From NCBI GenBank assembly GCA_002470925.1, contig DKOX01000048.1, forward strand, positions 1 to 21,662: a DNA stretch of 21,662 nucleotides, given 5' to 3'. Position numbers and translations under genes: made by a program. The notes beneath the pieces are model-generated. The model had not been told where the DNA came from. It did not search any database and worked only from the letters and a program-made list of their open reading frames with translations. Of the stretch, positions 1 to 7,400 are shown in pieces (the stretch's first letter is position 1; each line of letters begins with the position of its first letter). Source of the DNA: Opitutia bacterium UBA7350. Its GTDB lineage: Bacteria > Verrucomicrobiota > Verrucomicrobiia > Opitutales > Coraliomargaritaceae.

Positions 1-741
1 CGCCAAACCCTGCAGGGTGAGGTGCGGGACAAATTGCGCGCGGGTCGCCCAGTCGCTGGTGAGGTTCGCCGTACTGCCGCCGGTTGTTAGAATGAGGGGA
101 TCCACCCCTTCGCGTTCGCGGAGTTCCGCAATGACGCGATCACAGAGGGCGTCCAGCATACCGGAGTAACCGATTGCGACCCCGAGTTGCATGGCATGAC
201 GGGTCGATTTCCCGATCGCGCCCTCGACCTGTACGAGGTCCTCGGGCTTAAGCTCTGGAAGGAGCGCAGTCTGTTCGTGTAGGTAGCGGGTCATTAAGCC
301 GAGGCCAGGCGCGATGATGCCTCCCTCGTAACCCTGACTGCTTATAATGTCAAAAGTGACGGCGGTACCGAGATCGATGACGATCGCGGGGGTGTGGTGA
401 TAGGTCTGCGCCGCGAGGGCGTTGGCGAGTCGGTCCTCACCTATTTCATCGGGTTTGGGATAGTGAATCGCAAGCCCGCTGCAATTATCGGCAGTCAGGT
501 GGTGACAGGGCTTTCCGGTAGCCTTTAATCGTGCCTCAAGTAATAGGTTAACGGTGGGGACAACCGAGCAATAGGCGGAGCGGTCGGCAGTCTCGAGCAA
601 GGGCTGGAGGGTGGTGATGGCACCTTCGCTTGGCAGGCTTAATTCGGCAGTCGGGAGGTCTCCGGCATGGCTAACCCTATCGCCTTCAACCAAGCCGTAG
701 TGACTGCTGGTATTACCGATGTCAATGCATAGAGTTTTCAT
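1..741 (-). CDS. coaX: Type III pantothenate kinase (CoaX), C-terminus cut by window edge
   Basis: Phosphorylates pantothenate with ATP, the first committed step of coenzyme A synthesis, in the cytoplasm. The frame opens with ATG at 741-739 and stays open to base 1, giving 247 residues; CoaX proteins are usually around 250-260 residues, so only a short tail is missing. Seen in the translation: the N-terminal nucleotide-binding motif DIGNTSS (residues 7-13), the pantothenate-site motif PDEIGEDR followed by LANALAA, the second phosphate motif VIDLGTAVTFD and GGIIAPGL. This is the ASKHA-fold type III enzyme, unrelated to CoaA (type I) and CoaW (type II). It lies 10 bases downstream of birA and ends the visible cofactor cluster. 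No Shine-Dalgarno motif precedes the ATG. Confidence 0.95.
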   Translation of the reverse strand, partial: MKTLCIDIGNTSSHYGLVEGDRVSHAGDLPTAELSLPSEGAITTLQPLLETADRSAYCSVVPTVNLLLEARLKATGKPCHHLTADNCSGLAIHYPKPDEIGEDRLANALAAQTYHHTPAIVIDLGTAVTFDIISSQGYEGGIIAPGLGLMTRYLHEQTALLPELKPEDLVQVEGAIGKSTRHAMQLGVAIGYSGMLDALCDRVIAELREREGVDPLILTTGGSTANLTSDWATRAQFVPHLTLQGLA

Positions 742-751
742 ATCGCGCGAT

Positions 752-1786
752 CTAGAATTGGCGGAGGGTTACGTCGCCCGCTCGAATGACTTGCGGCTTC
801 CCCTCCGGAGTTTTCAGCAGGAGTGCCCCGCTGGAATCGATTCCGCGCGCAATGCCGTGAATCGTTTGCCCCGCGTATTCCGCGACTACCTCCCGTCCAT
901 AGAGACTATCAAATGGCCCCCAAGCTTCCAGGAGGGCATCCCTGTTTGTATCAGGATTCTTGATACAAATAGCATAGGCTTCTTCAATCGCCTTGAGGGC
1001 ACGAATCGCAAGCCTGTTCAGGGGGAGTTCTTTGCCGCTGATGGCCTGCAAGCTGGTGGCGCGCTCGCGCAGTGCTTTGGGTAAATTCATGGGGTTGCTG
1101 TTGACGTTGAGGCCCAGCCCGAAAAAGAGGGCCTTCAGTCCATCCGCATCCAGTTTTGCCTCGGTAAGCATTCCCGCGAATTTGCGTCCCTCGCAGTGAA
1201 GGTCGTTGGGCCACTTGATTTGCAGTTCAGATTCAGGGAGATCTTGACGCAGGAGGCGACAGAGCAGGATTCCACACCACAAGGTGAAGTGTTGGAGTTT
1301 TTGGGCGGGTAGGCGTGGTTCGTAAGTGACGGTGAGGTAGAGGTTCTCAGCGGACCCGCTGAACCATTCGCGTCCGAGCCGTCCCCGGCCCTTGGTCTGG
1401 CAACTGGAGAGCACCGCAAAGGGGCCGCGGCGCCCGTTGGCAATTTGTCGCTCGGCTTCATTGTTGGTGCTGTCGAGCACTGGGAAATAGAGACAGTCCA
1501 TCCCAAGCCCCTGATCTTCCGCGGCGAGTTGTAGGAGCGCCGGGTGCAACACCTCCGGTTGCGCGGTCAGTCGGTAACCGCGGTTGCGAACCGCCGCAAT
1601 TTCAAAGCCCGCTTCCTGTAGTTTTTTGATTTTTCCCCAGACTGCCGGACGGGAGAGCCCCATGTCTTCTGCGAGTTGACTGCCCGAGACGAAGCCCTCC
1701 CCCGCGTCAAGGAGGGCGCGGAGGACGCGGCACTCATCCGGTCGGGCCCTTAACTGGCGGTATTCACTGGAAGGAGGTGTGGGCAT
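752..1786 (-). CDS. birA: Bifunctional biotin--[acetyl-CoA-carboxylase] ligase / biotin operon repressor
   Basis: Makes biotinyl-5'-AMP and attaches biotin to the carrier lysine of biotin-dependent carboxylases. The 344 residues include an N-terminal winged helix-turn-helix (about 18-75, with the recognition-helix-like stretch LSRPAVWGKIKKL), so it is a two-domain BirA that may also act as a transcriptional repressor. The catalytic domain shows DSTNNEA, the biotinyl-AMP binding loop GRGRLG (133-138; the family form is GRGRRG), KWPND (191-195) and GLGLNVN, followed by an SH3-like C-terminal part. It starts 12 bases after the nadC stop and ends 10 bases before coaX, so it is probably co-transcribed with both. 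I saw no biotin synthesis gene or clear BirA operator here, so repression is inferred only from the HTH domain. Confidence 0.95.
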   Translation of the reverse strand: MPTPPSSEYRQLRARPDECRVLRALLDAGEGFVSGSQLAEDMGLSRPAVWGKIKKLQEAGFEIAAVRNRGYRLTAQPEVLHPALLQLAAEDQGLGMDCLYFPVLDSTNNEAERQIANGRRGPFAVLSSCQTKGRGRLGREWFSGSAENLYLTVTYEPRLPAQKLQHFTLWCGILLCRLLRQDLPESELQIKWPNDLHCEGRKFAGMLTEAKLDADGLKALFFGLGLNVNSNPMNLPKALRERATSLQAISGKELPLNRLAIRALKAIEEAYAICIKNPDTNRDALLEAWGPFDSLYGREVVAEYAGQTIHGIARGIDSSGALLLKTPEGKPQVIRAGDVTLRQF

Positions 1787-1798
1787 TGCGAATTTAAA

Positions 1799-2677
1799 CT
1801 AGAGCCAGTCCATGCCGATGTCCTTCCAGGTGCTTTGATGCACCGGCGCACCGGTCGAGATAAAATCGAGCCCGAGTGTCCCGATTTGCGGAAGGGTCTC
1901 AAGGGTGATGCCACCGCTGGCCTCGGTGCAGGCCCGGCCATCGACTTGAATCACGGCTGCTTTCAAGGCTTCGGGGCTGAAGTTGTCGAGCAGCAGGATG
2001 TCGGCGCCACCGGTGAGGGCGGGTTCAATTTGATCAGGGGTATCAACTTCGACCTCAACCGGGATTTGTGGCTGGATGCGTCGCGCGAGCGCGACTGTTT
2101 CGCTCAGCTTGGCCCCGGTGAGCGCGAGGTGGTTGTCCTTGAACATGACGCGGTCAAAGAGCCCCATCCGATGGTTGTAGCCCCCTCCACAGGCACAGGC
2201 GTATTTCTGCAGGACCCGATATCCGGGGAGGGTTTTGCGGGTATCAAGCAGGGTGGTGGGTGAATCTGCGAGCGCCTCGACATAGCGGCGGGTTTCGGTC
2301 GCGATCCCGGATAGATGTTGGAGGAAATTGAGGACCACCCGTTCTGCCTGCAGGAGAATCGGCCCGGGCCCCGAGAGGACCCCGATGACATCGCCGGGCT
2401 TGAGGGCGGCGCCGTCTTGCTGGCAGGGTTCAAAGGAACTGCCCTCGCCGTAAGCGGCGAGCACGAGTTCAACCAGACCCAGACCGCAAAGGGTCATGCT
2501 TTCGCGGGCGGTCAATTGGGCGGCGCCGCTGGCACCCTCCGGCATGAGGGCACTGGTGATATCGCCCAGTTGTGCGGGACGTTCCGCCAGTCCTGCGCCG
2601 GCGAGGTCTTCAATCTTGGCAAGGCCTACCAGTTGACGCAGATAATCCGAATCAATTCGATCCCAGCTCAAACGCAT
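1799..2677 (-). CDS. nadC: Nicotinate-nucleotide pyrophosphorylase, carboxylating (quinolinate phosphoribosyltransferase)
   Basis: Converts quinolinate and PRPP to nicotinate mononucleotide, CO2 and PPi in de novo NAD synthesis. With the start at 2677 the protein has 292 residues, the usual family length. Seen: GDIT near residue 38, the substrate-binding stretch DTRKTLPGYR (145-154), H169-R170, FKDNH (179-183), EVEVD (208-212), and the C-terminal SGGI and DFISTGA motifs of the barrel. Three starts are possible: GTG 2737 (with a close AAGGGG), ATG 2716 and ATG 2677. I chose 2677 because it fits family length and leaves about ten residues before the conserved N-terminal helix. No nadA or nadB is visible. 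A 5-bp stem with a 3-base loop (2765-2777) sits just behind the gmk stop and may be an intercistronic hairpin. Confidence 0.95.
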   Translation of the reverse strand: MRLSWDRIDSDYLRQLVGLAKIEDLAGAGLAERPAQLGDITSALMPEGASGAAQLTARESMTLCGLGLVELVLAAYGEGSSFEPCQQDGAALKPGDVIGVLSGPGPILLQAERVVLNFLQHLSGIATETRRYVEALADSPTTLLDTRKTLPGYRVLQKYACACGGGYNHRMGLFDRVMFKDNHLALTGAKLSETVALARRIQPQIPVEVEVDTPDQIEPALTGGADILLLDNFSPEALKAAVIQVDGRACTEASGGITLETLPQIGTLGLDFISTGAPVHQSTWKDIGMDWL

Positions 2678-2779
2678 TAGCAGGTTCTCTTTTGTGAATC
2701 GCAGGCTGTTGGACATAGGGAAAAAATGCTGCCTCACCCCCTTCAGGGCAATGCCGAATAAATCTCGGGAAACCCGATT

Positions 2780-3370
2780 CTAGGGCTTGCGATAGATTGC
2801 CTGCAGGGCGGCGAGGTCGGCCTCGCGGGTGCTGCTGTGGAGGATGTGGTCGTAATTTCCGGCTTCAAGTATTTCGCCCTTCGCAACTTCAAGCCGTCGC
2901 TGCACCTCCGCTTCGCTGTCGGTGGCGCGACCTTCCAGTCGTTCTTTGAGGGCTTCCAGTCCCGGGGGCATAATAAAGACCGTTGTCAGTCGCCCCGCCA
3001 GCAGGGCATCGTCTTCCGCGGTGGCACGGAAACTTGCCGCCCCCTGCACGTCAATATTGAGGAGGAGATTCATTCCTGCCCGCAGTTTATCCTGCACGAC
3101 GTGTTTCAAGGTGCCGTAGTAGTTGCCGTGCACGCGGGCATGTTCATAAAAATCCCCGGTCGCGACCTTTGCCTCAAAGTCCGCGCTGCTTAGGAAATGG
3201 TAATCGACCCCGTCCGCTTCATTGCCGCGAGGGGGTCGGGTGGTTGCGGTAATGACGCGCTCCAGATGGGATTCTACCCGGAGCAGGTTTTCGCAGACCG
3301 TAGTTTTCCCGCTTCCGGCGGGGCCAGAGACAATCAGGAGGCGGGCGGGCGTGTCCTTTGCGGAATGCAC
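2780..3370 (-). CDS. gmk: Guanylate kinase
   Basis: Phosphorylates GMP or dGMP to the diphosphate with ATP. The 196-residue product has the P-loop GPAGSGKTT at about residues 16-24, the GMP-binding segment TATTRPPRGNEADGVDYHFL, and LNIDVQGA in the NMP-binding/CORE region, all characteristic of guanylate kinase. The open frame extends further upstream to 3538, but that part overlaps the membrane-protein gene in another frame and has no family similarity. A GTG at 3370-3368 puts the P-loop at the usual distance from the N-terminus, so I take it as the start. The upstream gene's TAG ends only 4 bases before this GTG, which suggests translational coupling in place of a Shine-Dalgarno site. An rpoZ gene, often next to gmk, is not present. 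Confidence 0.93.
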   Translation of the reverse strand: MHSAKDTPARLLIVSGPAGSGKTTVCENLLRVESHLERVITATTRPPRGNEADGVDYHFLSSADFEAKVATGDFYEHARVHGNYYGTLKHVVQDKLRAGMNLLLNIDVQGAASFRATAEDDALLAGRLTTVFIMPPGLEALKERLEGRATDSEAEVQRRLEVAKGEILEAGNYDHILHSSTREADLAALQAIYRKP

Positions 3371-3374
3371 TTTT

Positions 3375-3911
3375 CTAATAGGATAAGGCAGTGGCGACCA
3401 GCACGCCGCCGTAAAGCACAAAAGAGGCGCCAAAGAGGCGTGGTCGGGTCGCTTTCCGATAGAGCCAGTCGATGCAATCACGCATCCGGTAGGGGCTCGC
3501 GCCCATAACGAGGGCGAACAGGATTGCGAGGTATACAAAACTCACCAGCAAGAGCCGTGAAGCAGGGTCTTGCATATAGGCGGCTTTTAATAATGGATTG
3601 GCGGTGAGAAGGAGTAGGGCGGCAAATCCTCTAACTGCGAGGAAGTCCGGGACGAAGTAAAAGGCCCCCAGCGCGGAAAGCCCAAAGAGGGCGAAGAGAA
3701 GCGCGCGATAGTTTCCAAAATCAGCGGGCCCCAGGTGCCAAACGTGATACAGGAACCATGCGGTGGCCGCACCAAAAAGGAGGATCGCCGCGAGTTGCGA
3801 GCGGGGAAATGCTTTCATGGCATGCTCGCTGCGCATGCCGTGCCAAAGGAAGTGAGCACCAAAGGCAACCAAAGCGATTCCGGTAAAAAGTGTGGCTTGG
3901 AACAGAGTCAT
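3375..3911 (-). CDS. Six-TM integral membrane protein of unknown function
   Basis: I do not recognise a family. The 178-residue product (ATG at 3911; a TTG at 3959 is an alternative) is very hydrophobic, with about six predicted membrane segments: residues ~3-23, ~37-55, ~64-83, ~87-108, ~117-136 and a last one at the C-terminus ending LVATALSY. A short charged loop with RMRDCIDWLYRKATRPR lies between segments 5 and 6. No catalytic or transport motif stands out. It is the first gene of the minus-strand cluster, 4 bases ahead of gmk, so it is probably expressed with gmk and the cofactor genes. Its own promoter should lie in the AT-rich stretch just above 3912. The reading frame looks intact and its GC is like that of its neighbours. 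Confidence 0.75.
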   Translation of the reverse strand: MTLFQATLFTGIALVAFGAHFLWHGMRSEHAMKAFPRSQLAAILLFGAATAWFLYHVWHLGPADFGNYRALLFALFGLSALGAFYFVPDFLAVRGFAALLLLTANPLLKAAYMQDPASRLLLVSFVYLAILFALVMGASPYRMRDCIDWLYRKATRPRLFGASFVLYGGVLVATALSY

Positions 3912-3985
3912 GACGGTGATAGCCAGAGGCTTACCGCACGAAGCCTTGGAGTGAAGCAAAAAAGCACCGCGGCCGCGCTTAAATA

Positions 3986-4014
3986 TTTAAAATGTGTAAG
4001 TCAAAATTTATATT
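3986..4014 (+). promoter_or_regulatory. Candidate plus-strand promoter
   Basis: TTTAAA (3986-3991) is followed after exactly 17 bases by TATATT (4009-4014), a 4/6 and 5/6 match to the sigma-70 consensus. Transcription would start near 4021 and run rightward through the folded element to the terminator at 4377-4415, about 395 bases. The area is AT-rich, so a chance match is quite possible. The divergent minus-strand promoter should be in the same stretch. Confidence 0.25.
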
Positions 4015-4054
4015 AACATAGGGTTATAGAGGCGACAAAAGTCAGGAATTGAAC

Positions 4055-4058
4055 TATT
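4055..4058. repeat. Possible target-site duplication, left copy (TATT)
   Basis: TATT directly outside the left 19-bp terminal repeat matches TATT at 4249-4252 directly outside the right one. The match can be read as six bases (TATTAT at 4055-4060 and 4249-4254) if the element boundary is moved. Four bases in AT-rich DNA can coincide by chance. Confidence 0.4.
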
Positions 4059-4248
4059 ATACCACTTCTAAAAATTCCTGATCCTATGGTGCAGCCGCTT
4101 TGAGTCTCTTCGCAAGGCGGCCGTGCAGGAGTGCACCGGGGTGCATAACTGCACGGGCAACGCCGCGGAAGGCTCAAAGCAGCGCATCGCACAGCGACAG
4201 GAGAGAAATCGGCTCTGCCATAGAGGCAAGAATTTTTAGAAGTGGTAT
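4059..4248. mobile_element. 190-bp folded inverted-repeat element, MITE-like
   Basis: The ends are a perfect 19-bp inverted repeat: ATACCACTTCTAAAAATTC at 4059-4077 and its reverse complement at 4230-4248. The element is flanked by the direct repeat TATT (4055-4058 and 4249-4252), as a target-site duplication would be. The interior continues to pair: 4084-4089 with 4218-4223, 4093-4097 with 4210-4214 (a 3x3 internal loop between them), 4097-4106 with 4171-4180, 4109-4119 with 4161-4170 (small bulges), 4121-4127 with 4150-4156, and an apical 5-bp hairpin 4132-4145. A side hairpin, TCGC-ACA-GCGA, sits at 4187-4197. It has no coding capacity. Perfect ends plus a duplication favour a non-autonomous transposable element; the nested folding would also fit a structured RNA. 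A second genomic copy would decide. Confidence 0.6.
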
Positions 4249-4376
4249 TATTATGGAAAAACCAATGCCGTAATTCTCATCGGTGGTATCTTCGCAGGAG
4301 CTCCTTTGTTTGGACAATCGCTGAACCTGCTCCCCCGTCTATCCCTGCTAGCGAAGGCTTTTTTAAGCATCTTTCG

Positions 4377-4415
4377 ATTGGGCGGCTCCGCAATACGGGT
4401 CGCCCAATTTTTTTT
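4377..4415 (+). terminator. Rho-independent terminator, plus-strand orientation
   Basis: An 8-bp stem, ATTGGGCG (4377-4384) with CGCCCAAT (4401-4408), with an inner CCG/CGG pairing around the loop CAATA, runs straight into eight T residues (4408-4415). The T tract is on the plus strand. Read on the minus strand, in the direction of metH, the hairpin follows a run of A and is not followed by U, so it is a weaker stop for metH, although it could still act as a 3' end hairpin. No plus-strand gene precedes it. Confidence 0.75.
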
Positions 4416-4419
4416 CGGA

Positions 4420-7400
4420 TCAGTAAGCCTTGTTGGGGGCGAGCCACTTCTCGCACGTTTCCAGCGAAAGCCCCTTTCGTTCGGCATAGCTTTCTACCTG
4501 ATCCTTTTGGATGGGCCCCACCTGAAAGTATTTTGCCTCGGGGTGGGCGAAATAGAGCCCGCTCACACAACTGCCGGGGGACATCGCAAAATTTTCAGTG
4601 AGGGTCGCGCCGGTCGTTTCTTCCGCATCGAGCAGTTCCCAGATGAGTGCCTTCTCGGTATGATCGGGTTGGCTGGGATAACCCGCTGCCGGGCGAATGC
4701 CGCGGTAGCGCTCCCTAATCAAAGCCTCGTTGTCGAGTTCCTCGTCGGGCGCATAGCCCCAGAGCTCCTTGCGTACATGGGCATGGGTTTCCTCAGCGAG
4801 GGCTTCTGCAAAACGATCGCCAATCGCCTTTACCATAATGGCGTTGTAGTCATCCTGGGCGTCCTCAAATTCTTTCGCAAAGGCATCGACCCCTTCAATG
4901 CTGCAGACAAAAGCACCACAAGCATCCACCTGACCGCAATCCTTGGGTGCCACAAAATCGGAAAGCGCGAAGTAGGCGCCGTCTTTCGCTTTGCGTTTTT
5001 GTTGGCGGAGGGTGTGCAATGTATTCAAAATCTCACTACGCGAGGCGTCGGCATAGATCTCGATATCGTCACCGTGTGAGTTTGCCGGAAAGAGACCCAC
5101 CGCGCGGCGGGCGCGGAAACGCTGCTCTTTGATGATTCGTTCCAGCATGGCCTTCGCGTCGCTCAATATGGATCGTGCCTGTTCGCCATAGGTGGCGTGT
5201 TGCAGGATGCGGGGATAAACGCCCTTGAGCCCCCAAGTCCAGAAGAGGGGAGAGTAATCGAAATATTCACTCAGGGTTTCCAGATCAATCGCGTCATCAA
5301 TCGTGATGCCAATCGTATTGGGGGTTTTGAGTTCCGCTTGTTCCCAGTCGCAGGTGAAGCGTTTGGCGCGGGCCTCCTCCAGCGTGAGAAACTCGGTTTT
5401 CCCCTGATTCGCCTCGAAGTGTGCGCGTTGCACGGACTGTTCTTCTTTGATTTGAGTGAGGTAGGCCTCGCTTTTATCGGGGTTCAGGAGGTTGTTACAG
5501 ACGCCCGTGGCAAGGGAGGCATCCCCGACCCGAATGACGGGCTGGTCATAATGCGGCGCAATCTTAATGGCGGTATGTGCCGCGCTGGTAGTGGCGCCAC
5601 CAATTAAAAGGGGTTGTTTGAAGCCGCGCCGCTGCATCTCCTGCGCGACATAAATCATTTCATCCAGCGAGGGCGTTATCAGGCCGGACAAGCCCACGAT
5701 ATCCGCACCCCATGCTTCCGCTTCCTTTAGGATCGTATCGCAATCCACCATCACACCCAGATCCTTGACCTCGTAGTTGTTACAGGCGAGGACCACCGCT
5801 ACGATGTTCTTGCCGATGTCATGCACATCGCCCTTCACGGTCGCGATCAGGAACTTGCCTTGACTGCGGGCGTTGGGGTTTTCCGCTTTCTCAGCTTCAA
5901 GATAAGGGGTGAGGTAGGCGACTGCCCGCTTCATCACCCGCGCGCTCTTCACGACTTGCGGGAGGAACATTTTCCCTGCGCCAAAAAGATCGCCCACGAT
6001 CTTCATGCCGTCCATCAGCGGCCCCTCAATGACTTCCAGGGGACGGCCCAGTTGTTGACGGGCCTCTTCGGTATCGGGTTCGATAAAATCAACAATGCCC
6101 TTCACGAGGGCATGTGCGAGGCGTTCCTCGACGGTGCCTTCACGCCATGCCAGCTTGGCGGAGTCGTCTTCCTTTTTGCCACTATCCTTGACGCTTTCCG
6201 CAAAAGTAATGAGGGCTTCAGTCGCGTCCGGATGGCGGTTGAGGAGAACGTCCTCCACTTTCTTCAAGAGCTCCGGTTCGATCTCCTCATAGATTTCCAG
6301 CATGCCCGCGTTGACGATACCCATGTCGAGACCGGCTTCGATGGAATGGTAGAGGAAGGCGGCGTGCATGGCCTCGCGAACCGGGTTGTTGCCACGGAAG
6401 GAGAAGGAAATATTACTGATGCCGCCGCTGGTGCGCGCCCCGGGGCAAGCCGCCTTGATTTCACGCACCGCCTCAATGAAATCGACCGCGTAGTTATTGT
6501 GTTCCTCCATTCCGGTCGCGACCGTGAGGACGTTCGGGTCAAAAATAATGTCGTTGGGATCGAGCCCTGCCTGCTCCACGAGGAGCTTGTAAGCGCGGGA
6601 GCAAATCCGCACCTTGTCTTCGCGGGTGGCCGCCTGTCCTTTTTCATCAAATGCCATCACCACAACCGCCGCGCCGTAACGGCGGCAAAGCCGCGCCTGT
6701 TCCAGGAAGGTTGCTTCGCCCTCTTTGAGGCTGATGGAATTGACGATACATTTACCCTGCACACAGCGGAGTCCCGCCTCGATGACCGACCATTTGGAGC
6801 TGTCGATCATGATCGGAACCCGCGCGATGGCGGGTTCGGAGGCAATGAGGTTCAGGAACTTTGTCATGCAGGCCTCGGAGTCGAGCAAGCCCTCGTCAAA
6901 ATTCACATCGATCACGTTGGCGCCGTTTTCAACTTGTTGAGCAGCGACCGCGAGGGCGCCGTCCCAGTCATCGTTGGTGATCATCTTCTTGAAGCGCGGG
7001 GAACCGGTGACGTTGCTGCGTTCACCCACCATGACAAAGCTGTCGCCAATGGCATGATTAAAGGCTTCGAGCCCGCTGAAGCGTTGCCGTTCGGGAAGCT
7101 GGGGACGGGGGCGGGGCGGGTATTGGCTCACTTCGCGCACCACCGCACGGATGTGGTCGGGGGTCGTGCCGCAGCAACCACCAACGAGATTGACGAGGCC
7201 ATCCTTCGCAAACCCGCCCACCGCGCTGCCGGTATGATCGGGGGTCTCGTCATAGCCGGTGGGAGCGAGGGGATTCGGTAACCCCGCGTTGGGGTAAACG
7301 TGTACATGGCAATCCGCAACCCGCGAAAGATCTTGTAAAAAGGGCCGCATGAGGTCCGCGCCAAGCGCACAGTTCAGGCCCACGCAAAGCGGCTTGGCAT

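Larger units (their letters stand above)
3912..4419. other. 508-bp gene-free region between metH and the gmk cluster
   Basis: No convincing protein gene on either strand. Contents from left to right: an AT-rich stretch (about 3979-4030) that must carry the promoter of the minus-strand cluster; a 190-bp folded inverted-repeat element (4059-4248); a 128-bp stretch without clear features (4249-4376) that includes a possible broken small reading frame starting at ATG 4254; and a strong plus-strand terminator (4377-4415). The metH stop codon (TGA) occupies 4422-4420. Confidence 0.7.

Noticed and set aside
3371..3538. N-terminal extension of guanylate kinase
   Set aside because: The extra 56 codons overlap the membrane-protein gene and resemble no kinase; GTG at 3370 gives normal family length.
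4059..4248. 6S RNA, RNase P RNA or tmRNA
   Set aside because: The length is near that of 6S RNA and there is a long hairpin, but the branched core and perfect 19-bp outer stem do not fit 6S. No RNase P core or tmRNA CCA end and tag frame is present.
4306..5079. 257-codon plus-strand frame that starts in the gap and enters metH
   Set aside because: Most of it is antisense to metH, and it reads straight through the terminator hairpin.
5821..7281. 486-codon plus-strand open frame opposite metH
   Set aside because: It is antisense to conserved MetH domains, and its translation has no domain. Long antisense frames are expected in GC-rich codon-biased genes.
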